Assembly (NCBI GenBank): GCA_029379225.1
Contig: JAQYWR010000049.1
Span: 1-62,404 of the forward strand
Reading direction: 5' to 3'
Length of the DNA: 62,404 nucleotides
Source of the DNA: Nostoc sp. S4
Lineage (GTDB): Bacteria; Cyanobacteriota; Cyanobacteriia; Cyanobacteriales; Nostocaceae
A model generated the notes under the pieces. That model saw only the letters and a program-made list of their open reading frames with translations. It made no database searches and was not told the DNA's origin. This document shows, piece after piece, positions 36,120-45,002 of the stretch (position 1 is the stretch's first letter; each line of letters begins with the position of its first letter). The position numbers and the translations under genes were made by a program.

Positions 36120-37391
36120 ATGAATAAAATCGCTTATCTTCAATGTCCGACAGGAATTTCCGGTGACATGTGCCTGGGAGCATTGGTCAGTTTGGGTGTT
36201 CCTGTGGAGTATTTAATTGAAAAACTCAATGGATTGGGAATTGAACGCGAATATGAGTTAAAAGCAGAACTTGTGCAACGCAATGGTCAGCAGGCGACTA
36301 AAGTACACGTGCATTTAGTAGACCATCATCACCACGATCGCGAACACACTCATCATCGCGGACGGCATCTGCCAGAAATAGAGGGGATGATTCTCAAAGC
36401 AGGATTGCCATCACGGGCACAAGGTTGGAGTTTGGCAGTATTCCGGCAGCTAGCAGTAGCAGAAGGGGCGGTGCATGGCATCTCTCCTGAAAAAGTTCAT
36501 TTTCATGAGGTAGGTGCTGTAGATGCGATTGTCGATATTGTAGGAACTTGCTTGGGGTTAGATTGGTTAGGGATTGAGAGCAACGAGTCAGGATTGCCCC
36601 TACTGTATTGCTCGGCATTTCCGACTGGTGGCGGCACTGTTAAGGCAGCACATGGTCAAATGGCTGTACCAGTACCAGCAGTATTAAAGCTGTGGGAAAT
36701 GCGGAGTTGTCCAGTTTATAGCAACGGTATTGAACGAGAACTGGTGACACCAACAGGAGCGGCGATCGCCACTACCTTGGCCAGAGAATTTGGTTCGCCG
36801 CCCCCCATCGCTATCAAGCAGGTAGGATTGGGAGCAGGAACCATAAATTTACCCATCCCCAATATTTTACGCCTTTGGCTAGGCGAGGGCGCAATTTTAC
36901 AGTCGGATTTCAATGATTCTGGCGATAATAGCTCAAATCTAGAAACCATATCTGTACTGGAAACCCAAGTTGATGATTTAAATCCTCAAGCAATCAGTTA
37001 TGTGTTTGAAGCCTTGTTCGCGGCTGGTGCGCTGGATGTTTTTACTGTGGCGATCGCCATGAAAAAGTCCCGTCCAGGGATTTTGCTAACTGTAATCTGT
37101 CATCCAAAAAATTTACTTCGTTGTGAAGCAGTTATATTCCGCGAAACCACAACTTTGGGTATTCGGCGAACTAATCAGCAACGCGCCATTTTAGAACGAG
37201 AAATTCAACAAGTGGCAACTGAATATGGCAAAGTGCGGGTCAAAGTAGCATGGAAAGGGCGATCGCCAGAAAAAGTTATTGCTAATGTGCAGCCAGAGTA
37301 TGAAGATTGTGCAGAATTAGCCAAAAAACATAATATTCCTTGGCGGGAAATTCAACGGCTAGCGTTACAGCGTTGGTATTTGGAGAATTAA
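36114..37391 (+). CDS. larC: Nickel pincer cofactor synthesis protein LarC
   Basis: LarC inserts nickel into the pyridinium dithiocarboxylate nucleotide cofactor used by lactate racemase-type enzymes. The 425-residue protein starts NKIAYLQCPTGISGDMCLGA and has a His-rich metal-collecting loop (HLVDHHHHDREHTHHRGRH, about residue 75). It then has KVHFHEVGAVDAIVDIVGTC and YCSAFPTGGGTVKAAHGQMA. The C-terminal region (VLETQVDDLNPQAISYVFEA, MKKSRPGILLTVICHP) is also family-typical. The second ATG at 36120 is an equally possible start, because the first lies in a heptamer repeat. No larB or larE is adjacent. Confidence 0.9.
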   Translation: MTMNKIAYLQCPTGISGDMCLGALVSLGVPVEYLIEKLNGLGIEREYELKAELVQRNGQQATKVHVHLVDHHHHDREHTHHRGRHLPEIEGMILKAGLPSRAQGWSLAVFRQLAVAEGAVHGISPEKVHFHEVGAVDAIVDIVGTCLGLDWLGIESNESGLPLLYCSAFPTGGGTVKAAHGQMAVPVPAVLKLWEMRSCPVYSNGIERELVTPTGAAIATTLAREFGSPPPIAIKQVGLGAGTINLPIPNILRLWLGEGAILQSDFNDSGDNSSNLETISVLETQVDDLNPQAISYVFEALFAAGALDVFTVAIAMKKSRPGILLTVICHPKNLLRCEAVIFRETTTLGIRRTNQQRAILEREIQQVATEYGKVRVKVAWKGRSPEKVIANVQPEYEDCAELAKKHNIPWREIQRLALQRWYLEN

Positions 37392-37729
37392 AGTTAAGCT
37401 ACTAAAATCTTACGCCAAACTCTTATTTCTTCGTGTGCTTTGCGTCCTACCCTGCGGTAAGCCACTTGTCTAACAGACGCTATGCAAACGTATCTACGTG
37501 GTTCATTTTTAATTTCTTGTACTAAGTCCTAAGAGAACTTGGTGCATCTTCAATACAAAATTAGTATAAGACTTCTCTGTGCATAGACTAGAGGTACATT
37601 CCCAGTTTTAACTAAAAACGAGCAAACTTAAAGTCATAAAAGCCTGCATAGGCAGGCTTTGTTTGCATAGCCCCAGATTTCAGTCTCTGGGCGCTTGAAG
37701 AATTTTGCAAGAGAATTGAATGACTAATT
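37392..37729. other. Intergenic region with two hairpins and repeat DNA
   Basis: Holds a terminator at 37641-37662, a second inverted pair (gccccaga / tctgggcg, about 37670-37692) and repeat-like cctaccctgcggtaagccac (about 37447-37466). No gene is visible. Confidence 0.5.
37641..37662. terminator. Bidirectional hairpin between convergent genes
   Basis: aaagcctgc / gcaggcttt with a short loop (ataga-like), flanked by A and T runs. It separates larC (+) from the lipoprotein gene (-). Confidence 0.6.
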
Positions 37730-38293
37730 TTAATCTACGTTTCTAACTGTCCTTTTTACCGCGTCACCTGCATCCTCAGCTCCACGCTGAACATTTTTTG
37801 TCGCGTCTTCAGTAGCATTTTGGCTATTAGCCTTGATATTTTCAATTCCTCGCTTAGTCCCCTTAGCTACACCTTCACCAACTTCTTGAACCGAACTGCC
37901 TATATTCTCGCCAAGGCCTTTCACTTTTTCACCAACAGGTGTTTTTTGAAGATTGCGAAAAGCTTCTGCTGGATTTTTAACTGATTTTTCGTCAATATTC
38001 TTCTGAGCATTTTTTGTCAGCGCATCAGCTCTATCATTAGCTGCCTTTTCATCTAATGCTCTCGGATCTACATCACTAAAGTTATTTATTCCACCAGCGG
38101 GAGAAGACAGAGGATAATCTTTTGTGGGATCGTATCGTTCAGTATTAGGTGCTTGAGCGCCCGGCTGTGGTGGTTGTGTTGCAATTCCTGGAGCACCGCA
38201 AGCTTGTGTCAAAAACAGAAATATACCTGCCAAAAAAACCGTTAAAATTTTCAAGGGACGAATATTTTTCAGCCAAGTACCTACTTTTTTCAT
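37730..38293 (-). CDS. Lipoprotein, DUF6658-like, paralogue A
   Basis: A 187-residue predicted lipoprotein. From ATG 38293 it begins MKKVGTWLKNIRPLKILTVF, then a hydrophobic core ending in the lipobox FLTQAC (Cys acylation site about residue 33). After a Pro/Gln-rich segment comes YDPTKDYPLSSPAGGINNFSD and a long Lys/Glu/Ala-rich helical region (VGEKVKGLGENIGSSVQEVG) like LEA/apolipoprotein-type repeats. The upstream in-frame ATG at 38347 would bury the signal peptide. It is a neighbour and apparent paralogue of the next lipoprotein. The function is unknown; the DUF6658 name is from memory and tentative. Confidence 0.65.
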   Translation of the reverse strand: MKKVGTWLKNIRPLKILTVFLAGIFLFLTQACGAPGIATQPPQPGAQAPNTERYDPTKDYPLSSPAGGINNFSDVDPRALDEKAANDRADALTKNAQKNIDEKSVKNPAEAFRNLQKTPVGEKVKGLGENIGSSVQEVGEGVAKGTKRGIENIKANSQNATEDATKNVQRGAEDAGDAVKRTVRNVD

Positions 38294-38393
38294 GGTTCTA
38301 CTCCTTGCATTTTTGTCATGTAAGTTAATTATCAGCCAAAATGGCATTTGTAATTAATTAACAAATCTCAAACCTTGAGACAAAATTAAAGTT

Positions 38394-38960
38394 TTATCTG
38401 CTGAGTGCTGGATTTGGTTGTAATTCGGGTCTGGCACTGCCCTCTTCTGACTTGTCTTTCAAAAACCCAGAAGCCTTATCAACAGCCTCTTTTACAGTTT
38501 CGAGCCGCACTTTAACGCGAGTCCCCACATTAGGTTCGTTTTGAATTAAACCACCGGGTTTAGGCTGTTGAAAGTCATCTTCAGTGATGATTGGCAGTTC
38601 CGCGTCTTTGTTAATTCTACCTGCTGGTGTCTCAGCACCGGGATAAAGTATCTCAGATTTACTATTCGTAGCAATCAACAATTGTGAGCTTAGTTGTAGG
38701 CTAGCTTGGTCACGTCCTTGATTGTTTTTTGGGTTTGTTATTTTAGGATCGGTGGACATTCTGTAGTTGTTATACTTATCTCCACCGTTCTTATAAGGAT
38801 TGTTTGCTCCACCAGCTTGCACAGCAGGATTTTGGGGATTTGCACCTTGGGCATTTGCCCCACTACAAGCAGTGTTAACTATCAATAATAGTCCAGCTAA
38901 AAAAACAGTTAATATTTGGCGTAATCGTAGTTTTTTCAAGAATACTATCACAGCGTTCAC
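38394..38960 (-). CDS. Lipoprotein, DUF6658-like, paralogue B
   Basis: A 188-residue predicted lipoprotein with the signal LKKLRLRQILTVFLAGLLLI and lipobox VNTAC (Cys about residue 32). After it come GGANNPYKNGGDKYNNYRMS and ASLQLSSQLLIATNSKSEIL, matching a family of small cyanobacterial lipoproteins. The RLRQILTVFLAG signal is nearly the same as in the adjacent gene (RPLKILTVFLAG), which supports tandem duplication. The downstream part carries KAVDKASGFLKDK-like helices (KEAVDKASGFLKDKSEEGS). ATG 38960. Likely envelope-located; the role is unknown. Confidence 0.65.
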   Translation of the reverse strand: MNAVIVFLKKLRLRQILTVFLAGLLLIVNTACSGANAQGANPQNPAVQAGGANNPYKNGGDKYNNYRMSTDPKITNPKNNQGRDQASLQLSSQLLIATNSKSEILYPGAETPAGRINKDAELPIITEDDFQQPKPGGLIQNEPNVGTRVKVRLETVKEAVDKASGFLKDKSEEGSARPELQPNPALSR

Positions 38961-39303
38961 AGAATCCTCCTTACCGAACTATTAATTAAGTTGATAAATT
39001 TGCTGAATAATTTAATTTATCAGCAAGTTATTGTACTTGTTTGATTTGACTAATCTTTGATAACCTTTATCAAGAATATGAATGATTAAATAAGCTCTAC
39101 CTCTAGCGCAAGTCACATTTTAATTAATACAAAAATAATATTTTTATCTAACTCTAGAGAGATATAAATTAAAATAATAATTATTTGTTATAAATATGAC
39201 AAATAAAATAATAAGATTTTCAAAGCTCTGAATATATAGCTTATATATTATCAGATTTGAAGTATTTAGCCCTGATTTCTTTAACTGTTAAATTACTAAA
39301 TTC
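38961..39303. other. AT-rich divergent promoter region
   Basis: 343 bases between divergent genes, with an inverted pair ttatttgt (39181-39188) / acaaataa (39199-39206). No gene is seen; promoters for both directions are expected here. Confidence 0.45.
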
Positions 39304-40224
39304 ATGAAGCAATTTTTACGCTGGATAATTTGGGGTGGAACTTTGTTTTTTTTAGGGAAAGCCCTGAAGGATAATTGGATTGAAGTAATTGCTATCCGTA
39401 TTAATGGGGTAGGATGGGGAATTATAGCGATCGCTACAGTTGTTACTTTATTGGCACATACCTGGGCTGGCTGGATTTGGACTTGGGTTTTACAAGAGTT
39501 AAATCAACCCGTATCATCTTCCCAGTTTATCCAAGTTTACCTAAAAACTAATATTGCCAAGTATTTGCCAGGTAATATCTGGCATTACTACGGACGAATT
39601 CTTGCTGCCAAAAATGCCAATGTTTCTGCTGGTGCAGCCACCTTAAGTGTTTTGCTCGAACCGTTACTCATGGCAACAGCTGCTTTAATTATTATTATTC
39701 TATTTAGTAGCAAATTTGCTGCAAATAGTACCACTGTAGTTGGACAATCCTTACAGTTGCTGAGTTTAGCTGCGGTGCTTTGTGCAATTCATCCCCGATT
39801 TTTGAACCCAACTATTCGCTTTTTATCCAAACTTAAGGCAAAAAAATCCGATCCTAATACTCAGCCAAGTGTCGTTTTAACTATTAAACGTTATCCTCTA
39901 CGACCTTTATTAGGGGAATTGGGCTTTTTAGGTTTACGTGGCATCGGGTTTATTTTAACTGTATTTGCGCTCAATTCTGTTAATTGGAATCAGATTCCCT
40001 TGTTACTAGGGGCTTTTAGTTGCGCTTGGTTGCTGGGGTTAGTGATTCCGGGTGCGCCTGGTGGGTTAGGCGTGTTTGAAGCGACCGCTTATCAACTTTT
40101 GCGACATGAGTTTCCAGCAGCCTTAGTATTCAGTGCGATCGCTCTATACCGTCTCGTTAGTATTCTAGCTGAAAGTACTGGTGCTGCTTTAGCTTGGTTA
40201 CACCAAGGGCTTGTCAAATCTTAA
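39304..40224 (+). CDS. Lysylphosphatidylglycerol synthase TM-like (UPF0104) membrane protein
   Basis: A 306-residue polytopic membrane protein of the UPF0104/AglD-like family, related to the flippase domain of MprF. Features are about eight membrane helices, TNIAKYLPGNIWHYYGRILA (a conserved family loop) and a late GLVIPGAPGGLGVFEATAYQ, another hallmark. The lysyl-transferase domain of MprF is absent, so a transport or lipid-flipping role is more likely than aminoacylation, by inference. It starts MKQFLRWIIWGGTLFFLGKA at ATG 39304. It stands alone upstream of the accessory island and may mark its left border. Confidence 0.82.
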   Translation: MKQFLRWIIWGGTLFFLGKALKDNWIEVIAIRINGVGWGIIAIATVVTLLAHTWAGWIWTWVLQELNQPVSSSQFIQVYLKTNIAKYLPGNIWHYYGRILAAKNANVSAGAATLSVLLEPLLMATAALIIIILFSSKFAANSTTVVGQSLQLLSLAAVLCAIHPRFLNPTIRFLSKLKAKKSDPNTQPSVVLTIKRYPLRPLLGELGFLGLRGIGFILTVFALNSVNWNQIPLLLGAFSCAWLLGLVIPGAPGGLGVFEATAYQLLRHEFPAALVFSAIALYRLVSILAESTGAALAWLHQGLVKS

Positions 40225-40730
40225 ATAATTCATAATTCGTAATTTGTAATTAGGAACTACAAATTATCAATTTGGAGTTAGCATCAAGGGCGTATTTTTC
40301 TCTTCTCTCTATGCATTGAGTCTCTGCAAGCAGACTTTTTAAATCAACTTCAGAAACTCTGCCTTATTTTAATTATTTAGCTGTTGTTTATATTGAGAAA
40401 TAAAATATAGTCGTTAGATAAGAGTTTGTAAATACTGTTAGTTGAGGCGCTGTTATCGGATTTTTCAACCTCCCAAAATCTAACCAATAACATTGATTTT
40501 ATCCTACTTTTAGTATCCCCTTATCTCGTAAATAAATTGCTTTTCGGCTTATATCAAGTGGAACTTAAAACTCTGCTGACTAGGAAGGCAAAAACATAAT
40601 AAAATTTATTAACTGCAAAGGTTATCAAAGAAGGGAGAGGAACAGAAGTCAGTATTTCCTGGTGCCTCCTGCCTCCTGCCCTCTGCCTTCCTTGATAATT
40701 AGTCACTGTACAATTAGTGACTGCACAACA
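40225..40730. other. Intergenic region at the left edge of the accessory island
   Basis: About 500 bases with no gene. It includes CT-rich low-complexity cctggtgcctcctgcctcct (about 40660-40679). Its right end contains gtcactgtacaattagtgac (about 40702-40721), noted under findings. Confidence 0.5.
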
Positions 40731-40886
40731 TGTGACTTTACCCATAACTTTGCCGCACCTGGAAGCATAACTTTGCCGCCAACAACATTATAACCCTCAT
40801 TCTTGCGTCAGCTAATTTTGGATGAAATTGACAGTTTAGAACCATAACTTTGCCGCTAGTCCAAATTGGAAGGATAAGCTTGCCGT
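40731..40886. repeat. Clustered 14-bp repeats, probable Tn7-like transposon end
   Basis: cataactttgccgc occurs at 40743-40756, 40766-40779 and 40843-40856, with a degenerate copy gataagcttgccgt at 40873-40886. The spacing is irregular (23, 77, 30 bases), as for TnsB-binding sites at Tn7-like ends. A possible terminus TGTGACTTTACCC starts at 40731. No inverted copy was found further downstream in the window. Confidence 0.6.
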
Positions 40887-40949
40887 GAGTCCCATCAAGC
40901 ATAGAAAGCAGGAAAGTGACGGATTTCTTTAGAATGAAGGAGAAGCGGT

Positions 40950-41179
40950 TCATGCTGGTATGGGATAGAAACTTTTGGCTATCCATCTGTTCTGAGTAAC
41001 TACTGGAGTATTAGAAGCCCCTCCTAACCAGTGAGAACATTGCGAACAATAGCCTAAACTGGATTGCCAGTCTAACCAAAATACTGGCGATGACAGTGAG
41101 GACAATTTTGCACAAGAAGATGTTGATGTATTAAACAAACTCTGACATCTTTAAATTTTTCTTGCAATTTCCATCTATG
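40950..41179 (-). pseudogene. tniQ: TniQ/TnsD zinc-finger fragment
   Basis: Remnant of the target-selection protein of Tn7-like transposons. Translated on the minus strand from ~41177 it reads KFKDVRVCLIHQHLLVQNCP then CHRQYF. It then needs a -1 shift (one T missing in ...tatttt...) to continue WLDWQSSLGYCSQCSHWLGG. The pattern C..H, CPHC, C..C followed by WLG is the TniQ zinc-finger signature. The N-terminal domain is missing: a stop lies just beyond, next to the cas6 start. The tail ends in TGA at 40950. The fragment is divergent from cas6. Confidence 0.72.
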
Positions 41180-41839
41180 GCAGCCATATTAATTCACAGT
41201 GAGGAATATGTAGACTTAACGTTTAAGCTGAGAGGCGCACCGATTCCTCTTGATAATGGTTATGCTATCTATAGTGCTTTGTCCAGTATTTGCCCCAGCC
41301 TTCACGAACTAAAGTCTATTGGGATTCATCCGATTGCTGGAATACCGACCAGAAACAATTTGCTTGAACTCACTGCTCAATCTCGTCTAAAAATTCGGAT
41401 TTATCATCAACAAATTCCTTTAATTTATCCTTATTTAGCGGGTCAATCCTTTCATATAGGTCAAAATTTTTATCAACTAGATATTCCTGATTACAAACCG
41501 TTGGCTTCTTCAGAAAGTGTCTATTCCAGATTAGTGGTAATTAAAGGGTTTCAAGACTCTATTAACTTTATTAAAGCTGTTCAACGGCAACTAGATAATT
41601 TAGAAATACAAGGAAAAATTGAACTTCTTACCCGACAAGATGGAACACCTCAAAAAAGACAATTAACCATAAATAAAGAAGGGAAACAGTTTAAAGTTAG
41701 AGGATTTGGCGTAAAAATCAGCGAACTCAACCCAGAAGATTCCTTAATCCTGCAAGAACAAGGAATTGGCGGGAAACGAAAGATGATGTGTGGAATATTT
41801 GTCCCAGCGACTCGCACCAAAGAAGAAGAGGAAACCTGA
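41177..41839 (+). CDS. cas6: CRISPR endoribonuclease Cas6 (MYXAN/Cmx6-like)
   Basis: Processes the CRISPR precursor RNA inside repeats and stays in the effector complex. About 220 residues from ATG 41177 (MAAILIHSEEY). The family part starts VDLTFKLRGAPIPLDNGYAI, then SLHELKSIGIHPIAG and SRLVVIKGFQ. The C-terminal Gly-rich segment is LILQEQGIGGKRKMMCGIFV. The frame open to a TTG at 41162 has no ribosome site. It is the first gene of a tight four-gene operon and lies next to the TniQ fragment. No cas3 helicase-nuclease is nearby, so the complex is expected to bind rather than destroy DNA. Confidence 0.85.
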   Translation: MAAILIHSEEYVDLTFKLRGAPIPLDNGYAIYSALSSICPSLHELKSIGIHPIAGIPTRNNLLELTAQSRLKIRIYHQQIPLIYPYLAGQSFHIGQNFYQLDIPDYKPLASSESVYSRLVVIKGFQDSINFIKAVQRQLDNLEIQGKIELLTRQDGTPQKRQLTINKEGKQFKVRGFGVKISELNPEDSLILQEQGIGGKRKMMCGIFVPATRTKEEEET

Positions 41840-41841
41840 TT

Positions 41842-43418
41842 ATGGTTGCTACCCAACCCAAAATTTCCCTATCTCTTGATGCTGCGGATACGACAATAAT
41901 GCACCGCGTCGGAATGACCGGGCTTTACATGACTTTAAAGCGGTTAGAAAAGCAATATTCCTCATCTCGTCAACGGGGAGGACATATATCATGGTTTTTG
42001 ACTACTGATACTATTGAATTATTCTGGGAAGGAAGTGATTTCGTTGCCTTATCTTGGTTAATTAATGAGTCTTTTCAATTAGATGATACAGGTTTAATTC
42101 ATTTAGCAGGATTAAACAATGATGCAATAGATTTAAGTCAGAAAATTTATATTCATGAGGGAATATGTGCTGTTTTCCTGCGTCATAATAAGTTTTATCA
42201 AGCAGGAGAGGTAGTTAACACTGAACTAACAGTTGAAGAAAAAAAGTCGAGTATCAATACAAACCCCTAACTTGGTACGCACATCAAACTTTTGCAGAGA
42301 AGTTATGCAAGGCAGATACCCAACAACTCAGACATGATTATGTTCAAATAACCAGTTGGTTGTATTTAGGGGGAATTGTTCGCCATGCTAGGACGCAGAA
42401 TACTACAAAACTGGAAGAGAAATCTGAATACGCCTTAGCATTATTATTTGTACCAGTAGTTTGTCATTATTGCTTACTTCATATTCCATCAGAAGACTTA
42501 AAAGAAAGGAAACCCCATCGCTACCTGGTGGTGATTCCAGAAATCAAGGATTTTGAAGACGCTTCTGAAAGAAGATGGCGATTACAGCAATTAGAAACTA
42601 AACAGCTTCATGTGAGTAGCCTTGGTGAAGCAGGATTACTTTATTACAGCTTAGACAATATTCCGCCTGAAGGCGACTACTATCAAGCTTGTCAAGTTTG
42701 GTTATATGAAAAAATAAATCAAGCTTCTCGTCAAAGGACATTGATGAGTATAGAAGAAATTAAAATTGATAAGAATACTTTAATCACTTATCAACAGGTG
42801 CAAAAGTACTTTCAACCCAATTATCAGAAGATTAAGCCTAAGCAAATTTTTATTAACGTGAATCTGGTTCGCTCCCTGATTACTGATAATTTAGTGAAAG
42901 GAATCCATTGGTGGTCTAATTTTTGGGAACCATTGGTAATAGAAGATTCAAAAGGATATTTATTTAACCAGTTATTTGACAATCGAGAAGGATTCCTAAT
43001 AATGGCAGAGAATAGTGAAGAAGACAAGCAGTATCTTATTTTTATTAAGGTAATTCAGCAAGCTATGAAGGGCAACTTTGCTAAAATGTATGCCAAAGCA
43101 GAGTCAGGAAAAGATCCTCCAATTAAGAAGAAAGTTGAACGATTAAGGGCAGAGCTAAACTATTGTTATGATGAACTGTCATTTAAGGAATATTTGTCCG
43201 ACTTTTTAGTAAGAGGAGGATTAAATAAGTATTTTAATGAGCATCAAGAAGACATTTCACTACTAATTAAAAAATCATCTTGGCAAGAACTAAGAATTTG
43301 GTCATTGTTAGCGATTGCCAGTTATAAACCCAAAGAGAAACCCACAAATATGGATGATAGTTCATTCCCAAACAATCAAAAAGTAGAAGAAGTTAATTAT
43401 GAGTCAGAAGAAGAATGA
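41842..43418 (+). CDS. cas8: Cas8 (Cmx1-like) large subunit, split by a -1 frameshift
   Basis: Large subunit of the type I-B/MYXAN Cascade complex. The first part (41842-42270) starts MVATQPKISLSLDAADTTIM and ends at TAA 42268-42270. The rest continues in the -1 frame to 43418: YQYKPLTWYAHQTFAEKL, WLYLGGIVRHARTQNTTK, KPHRYLVVIPEIKDFEDA and a Lys-rich C-terminus. The switch point is the in-frame heptamer A AAA AAG (42240-42246), where a -1 slip gives GTC GAG TAT CAA and a ~525-residue protein. It may be programmed frameshifting, transcript slippage on seven As, a fresh mutation, or a sequencing error. It overlaps cas7 by 20 bases. Confidence 0.8.
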
Positions 43419-44367
43419 CAAGAATATCCCCAATTATTATCTTTACGGAACAGTCCTCACTCGTTATGGTTTAGCGTCCTTAAATCATGACATGAGACGA
43501 GGAAATAAGACTATTCTGCAAAAAGGCTATTGGAATGATGGTAAAATTCATTCTTTTGTAGGTTCAAGTACAATTCGTTGGGCGTTACGTTTTTATCTTC
43601 AAAAGCAAGGTTATTTAGTTAATCGAGTTTGGGATGAGGACGAAAATATTAATCGGTTAACAAGTGAAGATTTCGATCCAGAAAAATTCTATGATGATGA
43701 TATTTTTGGGTTTGCTTTACTAGAGTCTGCTGAAATAGAGGAGGAGACTTCACCACCAAAGAGAAAAAACAAACAAACAAAAGCCAGCACTCCTAATCAG
43801 CGAATGGGTGCTTTAGGGATGAATATGGCTGTTTCGCTAACGCCTTATGATGGTGCAGTCAAGTTAGGGGCAAAAAGTGGCAGAGAAAAGGATAGTACAT
43901 CGCTTCATTTTACAGAATATTATGCAACTCGATATCAATATTATTTTGGAATTGATGCCACTCATCTCAAAGATTTTTCGCGGCTCTTACCTCTGATAGA
44001 TGGGATTATGAATCTGCCCAAGGTGGGAGGGAGTAGTAATATTTTTAATTATCCTTTCTGTCCCGATAGTTTTGTATTTGAATGGACAAATCATTTTGCT
44101 CCATATATTTCCTATTGCTTTGAATATTGCGAGCCTAAGAGTAAGGAAGTAAAATTTACACAAGAGTTTATAGATGAAGTGGAATGCGGACAGATTGACC
44201 CTAGTAAGTTGTGGATTGGGGGAACAATTGTTAAGGAATTACAGCAATTAGATAATTTTGATAATTCCCTTTTTAACAGAGCGCATATTTATCGTAATCG
44301 AAATGAACTGATTGCAGCTTTGAAAACAGTCATTAAAAGAGATTTGGGCTTAGAAGAATCAAAATGA
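43399..44367 (+). CDS. cas7: CRISPR backbone protein Cas7 (Cst2/DevR family)
   Basis: Backbone subunit that coats the crRNA, Cst2/DevR type, 322 residues. Recognised stretches are YLYGTVLTRYGLASLNHDMR near the N-terminus, GSSTIRWALRFYLQKQGY and RMGALGMNMAVSLTPYDGAV. Then come FTEYYATRYQYYFGIDATHL and the C-terminal AHIYRNRNELIAALKTV. A charged Lys/Thr-rich insert (SPPKRKNKQTKASTPNQ, about 118-134) separates the halves. ATG 43399 lies inside the cas8 3' end. The stop overlaps the cas5 start as ATGA, so the operon is translationally coupled. Confidence 0.88.
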   Translation: MSQKKNDKNIPNYYLYGTVLTRYGLASLNHDMRRGNKTILQKGYWNDGKIHSFVGSSTIRWALRFYLQKQGYLVNRVWDEDENINRLTSEDFDPEKFYDDDIFGFALLESAEIEEETSPPKRKNKQTKASTPNQRMGALGMNMAVSLTPYDGAVKLGAKSGREKDSTSLHFTEYYATRYQYYFGIDATHLKDFSRLLPLIDGIMNLPKVGGSSNIFNYPFCPDSFVFEWTNHFAPYISYCFEYCEPKSKEVKFTQEFIDEVECGQIDPSKLWIGGTIVKELQQLDNFDNSLFNRAHIYRNRNELIAALKTVIKRDLGLEESK

Positions 44368-45002
44368 TTGCACCATTAATTCTCTATTTGGATGTTCCAT
44401 TTGCGACTTTTCGGGAGTCCCATGCAAGGGAAATGGGAAAAACCTATCCTGTCCCTCCTCCAGCGACAGTGTATGGGATGTTGTTGTCTTTGGTAGGGGA
44501 AACGAATGTCTATCGCCACTGTGGGGTAGAATTGGCGATCGCAATGTTATCTAGCCCCAAAAAGTCGCGAATTTTGCGTCAAATGAGACGGTTTAAGAAT
44601 GCTGATTTTAGCCATCCAGAGAATGTTATTCCCTGTTATCAAGAAATATTGTCTAATGTGAAGTGTTTGATTTGGGTTCGTTCTGACGAGGAAAAGATAC
44701 AACCAAGTTTAAGGGAGAGGATACAGTTAGCGTTTGACCATCCTGAGTTAGTAAGACGGTTTGGTTGTTTATTTTTGGGAGAAAGTGACCAGTTGATTAA
44801 AACGATCAAACTTGTCTCGGAAGATTATCTAGAGGGAGTGAGACAGTGGGCGATTAGAGATAATAGAGGCAGGTTAACCTTACCCTATTGGGTTGACCAT
44901 GTGGGGTCAAGAAATACCCGATTTTTGAGGTATCGGATTGAGGAAATGGATAGATTATCACCTCCTGATTTAGCCTGGACAATGGTTCAATCTCCGATTT
45001 GA
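44364..45002 (+). CDS. cas5: CRISPR-associated Cas5 (MYXAN/DevS-like)
   Basis: Caps the 5' handle of the crRNA in the Cascade complex; 212 residues. It begins APLILYLDVPFATFRESHAR, then MGKTYPVPPPATVYGMLLSL, the Cas5 glycine-containing start region. The C-terminal WAIRDNRGRLTLPYWVDHVG and SRNTRFLRYRIEEM close the fold. It overlaps cas7 by four bases (ATGA). It is followed after a 249-base leader by the CRISPR array. cas1, cas2, cas3 and cas4 are all absent nearby. Confidence 0.85.
   Translation: MIAPLILYLDVPFATFRESHAREMGKTYPVPPPATVYGMLLSLVGETNVYRHCGVELAIAMLSSPKKSRILRQMRRFKNADFSHPENVIPCYQEILSNVKCLIWVRSDEEKIQPSLRERIQLAFDHPELVRRFGCLFLGESDQLIKTIKLVSEDYLEGVRQWAIRDNRGRLTLPYWVDHVGSRNTRFLRYRIEEMDRLSPPDLAWTMVQSPI

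Noticed and set aside
40738..40986. Minus-strand 82-codon frame
   Set aside because: It covers the clustered 14-bp repeats and the degenerate end of the tniQ fragment and has no family-like content.
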